Of a stretch of DNA of 64,000 nt, positions 33,818 to 42,518 are shown piece by piece (position 1 is the stretch's first letter; every line of letters starts with the position of its first letter). This DNA comes from Anaerolineaceae bacterium UBA6086 (lineage in GTDB: Bacteria; Chloroflexota; Anaerolineae; Anaerolineales; Anaerolineaceae), in the NCBI GenBank assembly GCA_002436005.1, contig DIXG01000024.1, positions 1 through 64,000 of the forward strand. The letters run 5' to 3'. The translations under genes and the position numbers were made by a program. Below the pieces are notes generated by a model that worked only from the letters and a program-made list of their open reading frames with translations, was not told where the DNA came from and searched no databases.

Positions 33818-36259
33818 TCATTCTTCAGATCCCTCTTTCTTTCGGAAGTCAACTTGATCATCAACGATATCGACCACGACAGTATCCCCAAAGCCGAATC
33901 CGCCAGATAGAATGCTCACTGATAATGGGCTTTCGATATGCTTCTGCATCGCCCGCTTAAGCGGTCGGGCACCAAACGCAGGATCATAGCCGACATCTGC
34001 CAGCCATTGCTTTGCGCTGTCTGTCAATTCCACCTGTAAACCGTGGTCAGATAACCGTGATTGAATATCCTTCAGCTGAAGTTCAACAATCTGCAGCATT
34101 TCTTCTTTGGAGAGCTCTGAGAAAAGGATAATCTCGTCAATTCGGTTCAAGAACTCTGGGCGGAAAGCACCTTTCAACGCTTTGGATATTTTCTCCTTGT
34201 TGGCTTTATCATCTCCATCCTGAGAACCCAAAAAGCCCAACGTGCCGCTTTTATTGACATACTCTGTTCCCAAATTGCTCGTCATGATCAAGACCGTGTT
34301 GCGAAAATCAACCACCCGACCCTGTCCGTCTGTCAGACGGCCATCATCCAGGATCTGCAGGAGAGCATTCCACACTTCAGGATGTGCCTTCTCAATCTCA
34401 TCAAACAGGATCACGCGGTAAGGGCGCCTGCGTACGGCTTCCGTTAGCTGACCTCCCTCCTCGTATCCCACATAACCCGGAGGTGCGCCAAACAGGCGAG
34501 AAACGCTGTGCTGCTCCCGATATTCGCTCATATCGATGCGCACCAGAGCCTCTTCATCTTCAAACATGAATTCCGCCAGCGCCTTGCCCAGCTCGGTCTT
34601 GCCCACGCCAGATGGTCCAATGAAGATAAAGGAACCAATCGGTCGGCGTGGATCTTTCAACCCGCTGCGTGCTCGGCGAATCGCGTCAGCTACGGCTGCC
34701 ACGGCTTCGGTCTGACCGATCAATCTTTCATGCAGCCGGTCTTCCATCTGGAGCAGTTTATCTTTTTCATCTTCCATCATCTGGGAGACGGGGATTCCAG
34801 TCCACTGGTTGATCACTTCTGCGATGTCGTTCACATCCACGATCTCGTCAAGTTTATGATCCTGTTCCCAGGCATCGCGTTCCTTGTTAAATTTTTCTTC
34901 AATCTGCAGTCGTTCCGATTTCATCCTGGCCGCGCGTTCATAGTCGCGCTCCACACCCGCCTGCTCTTCTTCTTTCAGTAAGCGGTCAATCTCCGATTTC
35001 ATCGCCTTCAGATCATCAGGCAAGGAGTACAGTGCCACACGCAATTTAGCCGCTGCCTCATCCACCAGGTCAATGGCTTTGTCTGGCAGCCGGCGATCTG
35101 TCACATAACGCGAAGATAATTTTGCCGCTGCAACCAGGGCAGCATCCGAAAAGGTAACCTTGTGATGCGCTTCATACCGATCGCGCAATCCCCGCAGCAT
35201 GGCAATCGTATCATCAACCGACGGCTCATCCACGTAAATTGGCGCAAACCGCCGCTCCAGCGCCGCATCCTTCTCGATATATTTATGATATTCATCGAGC
35301 GTTGTGGCCCCCACGCACTGAAGTTCACCACGTGACAGGGCTGGTTTAAGCATGCTCGAGGCATCCATCGCGCCCTGGGCGGCACCTGCGCCTACAACCG
35401 TGTGCAGTTCGTCAATAAATAGTATGATCTCTCCGTCAGATCGCTGAATTTCCTGGATAGCAGCTTTCAAGCGCTCCTCAAATTCACCCCTAAAGCGAGA
35501 ACCGGCAATCATCGCACCCAGATCCAGCGATACAACCGTCTTGCCCATCAAAATTTCAGGCACATCATTGGTGGCAATTTTCTGGCTCAACCCCTCCACA
35601 ATCGCTGTCTTTCCGACTCCAGCCTCACCGATCAAAACCGGGTTGTTTTTTGTTCGCCGGCAAAGAATCTGGATCAACCGTAAAATCTCTTCATCCCGAC
35701 CGATCACCGGGTCGAGCTTACCCTCGCGTGCCATGGTGGTCAGATCACGCGAATATTTTTCCAGCGTTCGATAGCGGGATTCTGCCTGCGGGTCGGTGAC
35801 TTTCTGCCCGCCGCGCAGCTCATCAATCGCTTCAATCACTCGCTGACGTGAGATCCCCAGATCTTCCAGCAGCCTGGCAGCGGGCGTGTTCTTCTCGCCC
35901 AAAATCGCCAGGAAGATGTGCTCTGTGGAAATATACTCATCCTTCAAACGGTTGGCTTCCTGGTTAGCCTGGTCGATGATCCGTTTGACCCGTGGCGTGA
36001 TGAAAACCTGTCCAGCACCCCCACCGAAAATATTCGCCTTTGGGCTGGTGCGCAAAATATAATCCAGTCGCTCCGAAAAGTTTTCGGCATCAATCTTCAA
36101 TATCTCAAGCAACTGGGAGATCACACCCTGCGGCTGCTCAATCAATGCCAGCAAGATGTGCTCAGTATCAATTTGATTGTGCCCATAGCGCTGAATGATT
36201 TCAGCCGCACGCTGCGCTGCTTCCTGAGCACGTTCTGTAAAACGATCAAATCTCATCAT
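33818..36259 (-). CDS. clpC: ATP-dependent Clp protease ATP-binding subunit ClpC
   Basis: ClpC (813 aa) is a double AAA+ unfoldase that feeds ClpP. Residues 1-150 are the double Clp N domain. D1 has Walker A GEAGVGKT at 211-218 and Walker B IILFIDELHT. The UVR/coiled middle domain (EQAGVERDYERAARMKSERL) is the ClpC hallmark, distinguishing it from ClpB and ClpA. D2 has Walker A GPSGVGKT and VILFDEIEKAHPEV. The ClpP-docking loop appears as TLGFLG. No mcsA, mcsB or ctsR gene is adjacent, so regulation differs from Bacillus. A palindrome overlaps its promoter. Confidence 0.96.
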   Translation of the reverse strand: MMRFDRFTERAQEAAQRAAEIIQRYGHNQIDTEHILLALIEQPQGVISQLLEILKIDAENFSERLDYILRTSPKANIFGGGAGQVFITPRVKRIIDQANQEANRLKDEYISTEHIFLAILGEKNTPAARLLEDLGISRQRVIEAIDELRGGQKVTDPQAESRYRTLEKYSRDLTTMAREGKLDPVIGRDEEILRLIQILCRRTKNNPVLIGEAGVGKTAIVEGLSQKIATNDVPEILMGKTVVSLDLGAMIAGSRFRGEFEERLKAAIQEIQRSDGEIILFIDELHTVVGAGAAQGAMDASSMLKPALSRGELQCVGATTLDEYHKYIEKDAALERRFAPIYVDEPSVDDTIAMLRGLRDRYEAHHKVTFSDAALVAAAKLSSRYVTDRRLPDKAIDLVDEAAAKLRVALYSLPDDLKAMKSEIDRLLKEEEQAGVERDYERAARMKSERLQIEEKFNKERDAWEQDHKLDEIVDVNDIAEVINQWTGIPVSQMMEDEKDKLLQMEDRLHERLIGQTEAVAAVADAIRRARSGLKDPRRPIGSFIFIGPSGVGKTELGKALAEFMFEDEEALVRIDMSEYREQHSVSRLFGAPPGYVGYEEGGQLTEAVRRRPYRVILFDEIEKAHPEVWNALLQILDDGRLTDGQGRVVDFRNTVLIMTSNLGTEYVNKSGTLGFLGSQDGDDKANKEKISKALKGAFRPEFLNRIDEIILFSELSKEEMLQIVELQLKDIQSRLSDHGLQVELTDSAKQWLADVGYDPAFGARPLKRAMQKHIESPLSVSILSGGFGFGDTVVVDIVDDQVDFRKKEGSEE

Positions 36260-36313
36260 AATGGATTTTTTCCTTGGTGATAACCACTTATTCTACATAA
36301 CTAGAACATTTGA

Positions 36314-36342
36314 ATTATAACATTTTAAAGCCATGACTTTAA
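36314..36342 (-). promoter_or_regulatory. clpC promoter with overlapping palindromic operator
   Basis: Minus-strand TATAAT (36314-36319), 17-base spacer, weak -35 TTAAAG (36337-36342). The 18-base near-palindrome TTAAAGYCATGRCTTTAA (36325-36342) covers the -35 hexamer and most of the spacer. It is neither CIRCE nor a CtsR box. Confidence 0.55.
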
Positions 36343-36413
36343 CTATGATTTATAAGAAATTCGTAAATGATTCAAGTGTGCCTGGGAATAATTGCAATTT
36401 TGAAGCCAAATTC

Positions 36414-37451
36414 TCAGAGGATCAACATGGCGTCGCCAAAGGAAAAAAAACGATATCCCGCTTGGATCGCCTTTTGGTAGGTATCGAGGATCAAGTCCCT
36501 GCTGGCGAAGGCACTGACCAGCATCACGAGGGTGGATTTGGGCAGGTGAAAGTTGGTCACCAGCGCATCCACAGCCTTGAAAGTATAGCCAGGCAGGATG
36601 AATAAATCCGTTGGACCAGAAAAAGGTGTCACTAACGCTCCATCTTTGGCATATTGCGCTGCCGTCTCAAGCGTGCGCACGCTGGTCGTTCCCACTGCAA
36701 TGATTCGCCCCCCCTGTCGTTTGACGGCGTTGATTTTTTCAGCCGCTGCCGCAGATAATTCACACCATTCTGTATGGATCTTGTGCTCAACTGGATGATC
36801 TTCGGTCACAGGGGCAAAGGTATCCAACCCCACATGTAAAAGCAATCGAGCAAACTGGATGCCCTTTGCCGTTAATTTTTCCATCAACTCTGGGGTGAAG
36901 TGTAAACCGGCTGTCGGCGCTGCCGCCGAACCCGGCTCAGTGGCATACACGGTTTGATAACGTTCAGGATCATCCAAATGCCGGTGAATATAGGGCGGCA
37001 GCGGAACATGCCCCACCCTGTCCAGAAAAGGCTCAATTGGCACGCTGAAACGCACAACGCGTTCCGGTCCGTCCAGAACCTCAATAATTTCTGCGCCAAG
37101 ATCGCCATCAATGACCAGGTTTCGCCCTGGAGTCAATCCTTTTCCCCCTCCCAGTGACCGCCAGGTCTGGTCATCTAGCTTTTCCAGCAGGAGCAGTTCA
37201 GCCTTCCCACCGCCGGGCTGTTTATGGGCATAAATCCTTGCCGGGATTACACGCGTTTCGTTGATCACCAAAAGGTCACCGGGACGGAGATAGTCATCAA
37301 TTTGCCAGAATTGAGAATGCTCCACAGCACCATTGGAACGATTCAGTACCAGCAGCCTGGAATTGTGGCGCGGCGAAACCGGTTCCTGGGCAATTTGTTC
37401 CTGGGGAAGCTCATAATCAAAATCATCTGTCTGCAGTGGGGAATCACTCAC
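36414..37451 (-). CDS. queA: S-adenosylmethionine:tRNA ribosyltransferase-isomerase
   Basis: QueA (345 aa) transfers and isomerises the ribosyl group of SAM onto preQ1 at the wobble base, giving epoxyqueuosine. Typical segments are DDFDYELPQEQIAQEP, LLVINETRVIPAR, VPLPPYIHR, PTAGLHFTPEL and TFAPV. It starts at GTG 37451, immediately after the ruvB stop with no spacer, so the two are cotranslated. queA-ruvB linkage is a common bacterial arrangement. Confidence 0.96.
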   Translation of the reverse strand: MSDSPLQTDDFDYELPQEQIAQEPVSPRHNSRLLVLNRSNGAVEHSQFWQIDDYLRPGDLLVINETRVIPARIYAHKQPGGGKAELLLLEKLDDQTWRSLGGGKGLTPGRNLVIDGDLGAEIIEVLDGPERVVRFSVPIEPFLDRVGHVPLPPYIHRHLDDPERYQTVYATEPGSAAAPTAGLHFTPELMEKLTAKGIQFARLLLHVGLDTFAPVTEDHPVEHKIHTEWCELSAAAAEKINAVKRQGGRIIAVGTTSVRTLETAAQYAKDGALVTPFSGPTDLFILPGYTFKAVDALVTNFHLPKSTLVMLVSAFASRDLILDTYQKAIQAGYRFFSFGDAMLIL

Positions 37452-38483
37452 TTAGAACAACCTCTTCTGGGGATCTTCATCCTTGTATTCCAAGCCCAGA
37501 TGTTCATAAGCCATGCGGGTCACCTGGCGCCCCTGCGAAGTGCGCTCCAGGTAGCCGAGCTGCAGCAGGTAAGGTTCGACCACATCCATGATCGTATCCG
37601 GCTCCTCGCTCACAGAAGCCGCAATCGTGCTTAATCCCACAGGTCCGCCACGATATTTCTCGATCACGCACAGCAACACCCGCCGATCCAGATCATCAAG
37701 CCCCTGATTATCGATGTTCAGCAAATCCAGGGCGGCATCTGAAACCTCTCCTGTGATCTTGCCCTCAGCGCGCACCTGGGCATAATCCCGCACACGCCTC
37801 AGCATGCGCAGCGCAATTCGGGGAGTCCCCCTGGAGCGCCTGGCAATCTTTTGCACCCCGTCATCGGTAAATTCAACATGCAAGAGATGGGCACCCCGCT
37901 GGACAATCTCAATCAACGCATCCTGATCATAAAAATCAAGGCGATAGGTAGCGCCAAAGCGCGCCCGCAGAGGTGAGGTCACCAGCGCCAGCCGGGTGGT
38001 CGCCCCGACAACGGTGAAATGGGGCAACTTCAAACGGATTGAGCGCGCGGCTGGGCCTTTGCCGATCACAATATCGAGCGAAAAATCCTCCATCGCCGGG
38101 TAGAGCACCTCTTCCACCACTTTCCCCAGACGGTGAATCTCATCAATAAATAAGATGTCACCGGCGTGCAGATTGGTCAGGATGGCTGCCAGATCCCCAG
38201 CGCGTTCAATTGCCGGTCCGGAGGTCACCTTGATGCTGACGCCCATCTCGTTTGCCAGAATGTGCGCCAGGGTGGTCTTACCCAACCCGGGTGGACCATA
38301 AAAAAGCACATGATCCAGCGCTTCCGATCGCAGCTTGGCTGCTTCAATCAGGATGCGCAGGTTTTCCTTAATCTGAGATTGCCCAATCAACTCCGCCAGG
38401 TAGCTGGGGCGCAATGCACGATCAAATTGATCTTCCGGAGAAGCCTCAGGCTGGTTGATTCGTTTTTCAGGTTCTGCCATCAT
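37452..38483 (-). CDS. ruvB: Holliday junction branch migration helicase RuvB
   Basis: RuvB (343 aa from ATG 38483) is the AAA+ motor of Holliday junction migration. Visible are LRPSYLAELIGQ, Walker A FYGPPGLGKTTLAH, Walker B ILFIDEIHRL, sensor motif VVGATTRLALVTSPLRARFG, the arginine-bearing SRGTPRIALRMLRRVRD and the winged-helix C-terminus. I start at ATG 38483 (ATGATG) since the family begins here and TATAAT lies only seven bases upstream, making the earlier in-frame codons unlikely to be transcribed. ruvA and ruvC are not in the window. Confidence 0.95.
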   Translation of the reverse strand: MMAEPEKRINQPEASPEDQFDRALRPSYLAELIGQSQIKENLRILIEAAKLRSEALDHVLFYGPPGLGKTTLAHILANEMGVSIKVTSGPAIERAGDLAAILTNLHAGDILFIDEIHRLGKVVEEVLYPAMEDFSLDIVIGKGPAARSIRLKLPHFTVVGATTRLALVTSPLRARFGATYRLDFYDQDALIEIVQRGAHLLHVEFTDDGVQKIARRSRGTPRIALRMLRRVRDYAQVRAEGKITGEVSDAALDLLNIDNQGLDDLDRRVLLCVIEKYRGGPVGLSTIAASVSEEPDTIMDVVEPYLLQLGYLERTSQGRQVTRMAYEHLGLEYKDEDPQKRLF

Positions 38484-38490
38484 AGTCTCG

Positions 38491-38496
38491 ATTATA
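38491..38496 (-). promoter_or_regulatory. -10 box next to the ruvB start
   Basis: TATAAT on the minus strand seven bases before ATG 38483, without a recognisable -35 or Shine-Dalgarno; possible leaderless start. Confidence 0.4.
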
Positions 38497-38628
38497 CCCG
38501 AACATCCTATATTCTTTGGGTAGGATAACTGACTGGATGACGCAATCATCAACCGTAAAGATTGGCATAATCGAAACTGAAAAGAAATTCCCAGATTATC
38601 ACAAAATCGTTAATGTGTCTCATTGACC

Positions 38629-38904
38629 TCACTTGAATAGCAAGGGAAGGTAATTGCAAAATTGGGCAAGTTGATCCCACAAACACAGAAATCCTGAGCA
38701 TACCTTTATGCTGTTGACATTCATATCACCCGCAAAACCCTGCCCCACCACGCTGTACAGTTCCATGTTCCCGGCCTTGAGAACTTCACCGCTGGAACCA
38801 ATCAACCACCAATCCACTTCCCTCATGGAGATCAAAAAGGGGCTGGCTGCTATTAAAAAGAGTAGAGCACTCACTAGCAACAAAATTACTCGCCTTTTTC
38901 GCAT
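38629..38904 (-). CDS. Small exported or membrane-anchored protein, unknown
   Basis: A 91-aa protein with a basic start (MRKRR) and one hydrophobic segment (VILLLVSALLFLIAASPFLI), so it is either secreted or anchored. The rest (SMREVDWWLIGSSGEVLKAG, then GFAGDMNVNSIKVCSGFLC) has two Cys and matches no family I recognise. GAGG precedes the ATG, and it starts ten bases after the larger secreted protein gene, so they form an operon and may be partners. Confidence 0.65.
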   Translation of the reverse strand: MRKRRVILLLVSALLFLIAASPFLISMREVDWWLIGSSGEVLKAGNMELYSVVGQGFAGDMNVNSIKVCSGFLCLWDQLAQFCNYLPLLFK

Positions 38905-38914
38905 TATCGCCTCA

Positions 38915-40069
38915 CTAATAGATTAGCAGCATAATATTGCCATTCACCATCGTCGTCCCATCAGGATTAAAGACCTGGCACCAGAGTTGTGTATCTGTAT
39001 ATAAAGCACAGCTCACAAAAAACGGTACAGGGGCGGGATTGGAGGTGACCCAATAACTTTCGCTGATATCAAATCCCATATCCAGCAAACAAAAACCTGT
39101 ACCCAAGTTGCTGATCGATGTTGGTCCAGACCCGATGACATTATTGAATCCTCTTGTGATTTCAGAATCAGAGTTTGCACAATAGAGTAAATAGCCTGCT
39201 TTAACGAGGCCACTTGCGCCTAGTTCCTGCTGCACAGTGCCGTTGTTTTGGACCACAAATTCAGGGACAAACTCATCATCATCACCGGCATAGCCCTCAA
39301 ATAATGCGCCTGCAGCATTGTTGCGCGAAATGATAGTGGCATTACTGCTGTTTGCTACAGCCAGGATACCCACACCACTATCAGAGTTAGCAGTACTCAT
39401 TAATGCAGCACCTCCCAATCCGGGTCCGTACCCTACGGCTTGCAACCCATGATCTGAGGTAGATTCGCCAAAAACACCTGCTGCGTTCGCACTTCTTCCC
39501 ACCACACCACTCCCCGAAATGCTGGTGCCCAAAACGCCAATGTCATCGACTGAACTTCCCATAATGCCATTGCCTGTATCATTATGGGCGCTGAACATCG
39601 CATAGACGGTAGAGCCCGTCACCTCTGAACCAGGTGCAAGACTAAAAGCAAATGGTGCACCCATCAACCGTTGGCGGGGCAGAACAGTACCATCAATCTC
39701 CACCTCTAACCACAAAGCAGTTTTCATCATACGGATCGTTGTTTCATCAAAAGGACCAAGATTAACCTGGAACAAACCATTTGAGACAGTGACGTTTATC
39801 GGTGCCATATCCCAGATTTCCGTCCCACCTGTGACAGCAGTCCACAGAGAAAAGGTCATTTCCCGGACTCCTGAGACCGCCAGTCCATCCTCTAAAAGCC
39901 TGCCCTGGTAACTCATCATCGCTGAATATATCGTTCTTTCCGAGTCTTCTTGAACTTGAATGGTGGGATTTTCAATGATCCAGTCACCAGTTGCCCGGGC
40001 ATTACTTCCTGGACACAATAAAATAACAAACGCAACAATAGCCAAGATTCGACTTGAGACTTTATTCAT
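38915..40069 (-). CDS. Secreted protein with glycine-rich repeat region, unknown
   Basis: A 384-aa protein with a signal peptide (about 1-26). The first part (SYQGRLLEDGLAVSGVREMT, FQVNLGPFDETTIRMMKTAL, LEVEIDGTVLPRQRLMGAPF) resembles the N-terminal region of many secreted repeat proteins and tail-fibre-like proteins. Residues ~165-260 carry 10-residue repeats (GVLGTSISGS, GVVGRSANAA, GVFGESTSDH), as in beta-helical fibres. The C-terminal ~100 residues have several Cys. ATG 40069 is chosen because AGGAGG is five bases upstream. The function is unknown; a surface fibre is plausible. Confidence 0.7.
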   Translation of the reverse strand: MNKVSSRILAIVAFVILLCPGSNARATGDWIIENPTIQVQEDSERTIYSAMMSYQGRLLEDGLAVSGVREMTFSLWTAVTGGTEIWDMAPINVTVSNGLFQVNLGPFDETTIRMMKTALWLEVEIDGTVLPRQRLMGAPFAFSLAPGSEVTGSTVYAMFSAHNDTGNGIMGSSVDDIGVLGTSISGSGVVGRSANAAGVFGESTSDHGLQAVGYGPGLGGAALMSTANSDSGVGILAVANSSNATIISRNNAAGALFEGYAGDDDEFVPEFVVQNNGTVQQELGASGLVKAGYLLYCANSDSEITRGFNNVIGSGPTSISNLGTGFCLLDMGFDISESYWVTSNPAPVPFFVSCALYTDTQLWCQVFNPDGTTMVNGNIMLLIY

Positions 40070-40130
40070 CACATCCTCCTAATGAATTTTCAATAGATTG
40101 TTTTATCGTGGAAATTTCGTTGGTGAGTCC

Positions 40131-40159
40131 AGTATAGTAAATTATAGAATTTTTTTCAA
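40131..40159 (-). promoter_or_regulatory. Promoter of the secreted repeat-protein operon
   Basis: Minus-strand TTGAAA (40154-40159), 17-base spacer, TATACT (40131-40136); leader about 55 bases ending in AGGAGG. Confidence 0.7.
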
Positions 40160-40331
40160 TAGTTTGAAGTTACCTGAAATCATTTTGCATGTTTTGTTCT
40201 TATTCCTAAAAATTTTTCTCCTAAACTAGTCCAATTAGCGAAATTAAATGCAGTTGTTCATGATCCAAGCTCGAAAATCGCGTGAGTAATGGTATCATCA
40301 GTAAAAATCTGGAAAACTACAAGGAGCTGAT

Positions 40332-40859
40332 ATGAATAGGAACCCAATCGAACTGACAAATCTCAGAATCCAACCCCATGACCTGTTTGACAACCAGTGG
40401 CTTCTGCTGGCAGCAGGGGATTTTACCGCAGGTGACTTTAACGCCATGACCATCGGTTGGGGCGCAGTTGGCACCATGTGGAGCAAGCCCTTCGTCATGG
40501 TTGCGGTCCGCCATTCGCGGTACACCTTCCAGTTCATGGAGAAATACAATACCTTTACGCTATCCGGTTTCCCAGCACAATACCAGGATGCGCTCAACCT
40601 GCTTGGCTCCAAATCCGGGCGGGATGGTGATAAGATCCGTGAAAGCGGGTTGACCCCTATCGCTTCCAGTATGGTGGCAGCCCCGTCCTTTGCTGAAGCC
40701 GAGCTTGTGATCGAATGCCGTAAGGTGTATGAAAACGATCTCAACCCCGCACATTTTATGGATGAATCGATTTATCGGCACTATCCAAAACGTGACTTTC
40801 ACCGTATCTATTATGGGTGGATAGAGAAAGCCTTTGGCACCAACAAATACGCCGCCTGA
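40332..40859 (+). CDS. Flavin reductase-like FMN-binding protein
   Basis: A 175-aa protein of the flavin reductase-like domain family, which binds FMN in a split-barrel dimer. Seen are WLLLAAGDFTAGDFNAMTIG, the WGAVGTMWSKPFVMVAVR strand and YTFQFMEKYNTFTLSGF. The usual substrate is unknown; some relatives reduce flavins or protect against oxygen. AAGGAG lies five bases before the ATG. It is monocistronic. Confidence 0.85.
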   Translation: MNRNPIELTNLRIQPHDLFDNQWLLLAAGDFTAGDFNAMTIGWGAVGTMWSKPFVMVAVRHSRYTFQFMEKYNTFTLSGFPAQYQDALNLLGSKSGRDGDKIRESGLTPIASSMVAAPSFAEAELVIECRKVYENDLNPAHFMDESIYRHYPKRDFHRIYYGWIEKAFGTNKYAA

Positions 40860-41037
40860 AAATGGTTGTGGGTGAAAGCAGAGTAAAAAGACAACCAACA
40901 TCACTCTCGATTCATTCGGGAATACCCGTGATCCACAATTTTCATAAACAATAGCCCTGGTTTGCTCAGCAAATGCTGAAAATCCATCGTTGAACGCGGT
41001 ATAATCAAAGTTGAAACAAAACCAGATGGAGACATGC

Positions 41038-41445
41038 ATGACGGAATCAAAAATTCGAGTTCTAATTGCCAAACCAGGCCTGGACGGACATGATCGCGGT
41101 GCCAAAGTGATTGCCAGAGCCTTGCGGGATGCCGGGATGGAAGTGATCTACACCGGACTGCGCCAGACTCCTGAGATGATAGCCGAGGCTGCCCTGCAAG
41201 AAGACGTAAACGTGGTCGGGTTATCGATCCTTTCAGGTGCACATAATGTCCTTGTGCCTGCCGTGATCGAAAAACTGCGCGCAAACGGCTTGCATGACGT
41301 CACAGTCTTTGTCGGTGGGATCATTCCAGAAGAAGATGCCCTCGCCTTGAAAGCAAAAGGCGTACACGCTGTTTACGGACCCGGCACCAACACACAGGTG
41401 GTCGTTGAAGAAATCCGTCAGGCAGTCAGTCATCAAACTGCATAA
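41038..41445 (+). CDS. Methylmalonyl-CoA mutase, B12-binding subunit
   Basis: A 135-aa cobalamin-binding protein equal to the C-terminal domain of methylmalonyl-CoA mutase. It has the base-off motif DGHDRG (D-x-H-x2-G), the SILSGAH segment (S-x-L) and FVGGIIPEED. As a separate polypeptide it must pair with a catalytic large subunit, which is not in this window. ATG 41038 has GGAG six bases upstream. meaB starts three bases after its stop, supporting mutase identity over other B12 enzymes such as ethylmalonyl-CoA mutase, which remains possible. Confidence 0.92.
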   Translation: MTESKIRVLIAKPGLDGHDRGAKVIARALRDAGMEVIYTGLRQTPEMIAEAALQEDVNVVGLSILSGAHNVLVPAVIEKLRANGLHDVTVFVGGIIPEEDALALKAKGVHAVYGPGTNTQVVVEEIRQAVSHQTA

Positions 41446-41447
41446 TC

Positions 41448-42500
41448 ATGCCCCAAATTGATCCAAATGCCATTCGCCAGGGAGATCGCCTTGCATTGTC
41501 ACGTGCGCTGACGGCAGCAGAAAACGGCACGCCAGCAAGCCGTGACATCCAGGCAGCTCTCTTTCCACACACTGGCAAGGCGCATCTGATCGGTATCACC
41601 GGCGCGCCGGGCACCGGCAAGAGCACACTGGTCAATCAATTAGTGAAATCCTTCAGAAAAGCAGAAAATCTTCCAGCGCCCAAAGTCGCTGTGATTGCCG
41701 TTGACCCAACCAGTCCCTTCACTGGCGGCGCGCTTCTGGGTGACCGCATCCGCATGCATGACCTAGCCGGAGATAAGGATGTGTTCATCCGCTCGATGGC
41801 ATCACGAGGCGCCTTGGGCGGCCTGGCGCACAGCACGGCTGCCTTTGCGACCATTTTGGATGGCGCCGGGTTTGACCTGGTCCTGATCGAAACCGTTGGC
41901 GCCGGCCAGGCAGAGGTCGATATCGCCCGCCTGGCACATACGGTCATCGTGGTGGAAGCACCCGGCTTGGGTGATGATATTCAAGCCATCAAAGCGGGCA
42001 TTCTTGAGATCGCAGATATCCTTGTGGTCAATAAATCTGACCAGCCAGGGGCTGAAAACACTGCCCGCGCCCTGCAAGCTATGCTCGAACTGTCGGGCAG
42101 CAATACTGGCAGCTTATTCACTGCAGGCAAACACCGTATGCAGGCACAAGCACCTGCCTCATTGAGCCCGGTCAATGATGAGCCAGCCTGGAAGGTGCCT
42201 GTTCTGCAGGTCACTGCAACCGATGGCAAAGGTGTGTTGGAATTACGTGAGCAAATTGAGACACACAGAAAATATTTGCTCGAATCTGGCATGTGGCAGG
42301 TCAAGGAAAATCAGCGGCTCAAGCAGGATCTTGATTCACTGATTTCAGACCTGTTAGTTGAGCGTTGGAGACAGCGCCAGGATAAGGTCGCCTACCACGA
42401 TGCCCTCAAAAATGTCATCGAGAGGAAATGGACGCCTTACGAAGCAGCAGAATCCTTATTAAAAAAATCATCCATCCACTCAGGAATTATTGTAAGATAA
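41448..42500 (+). CDS. meaB: Methylmalonyl-CoA mutase-associated GTPase MeaB
   Basis: MeaB (350 aa) is a G3E-family P-loop GTPase that guards adenosylcobalamin loading and prevents inactivation of the mutase. Motifs: G1 GITGAPGTGKSTLVNQL, VAVIAVDPTSPFTGGALLGD, the MASRGALGGL switch region, ETVGAGQAEVDIA and VNKSDQPGA. The C-terminal dimerisation arm (ERWRQRQDKVAYHD) is present. It begins two bases after the B12-binding subunit gene stop. Confidence 0.95.
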   Translation: MPQIDPNAIRQGDRLALSRALTAAENGTPASRDIQAALFPHTGKAHLIGITGAPGTGKSTLVNQLVKSFRKAENLPAPKVAVIAVDPTSPFTGGALLGDRIRMHDLAGDKDVFIRSMASRGALGGLAHSTAAFATILDGAGFDLVLIETVGAGQAEVDIARLAHTVIVVEAPGLGDDIQAIKAGILEIADILVVNKSDQPGAENTARALQAMLELSGSNTGSLFTAGKHRMQAQAPASLSPVNDEPAWKVPVLQVTATDGKGVLELREQIETHRKYLLESGMWQVKENQRLKQDLDSLISDLLVERWRQRQDKVAYHDALKNVIERKWTPYEAAESLLKKSSIHSGIIVR

Positions 42501-42518
42501 AGAAAAACAGGAGAAACC

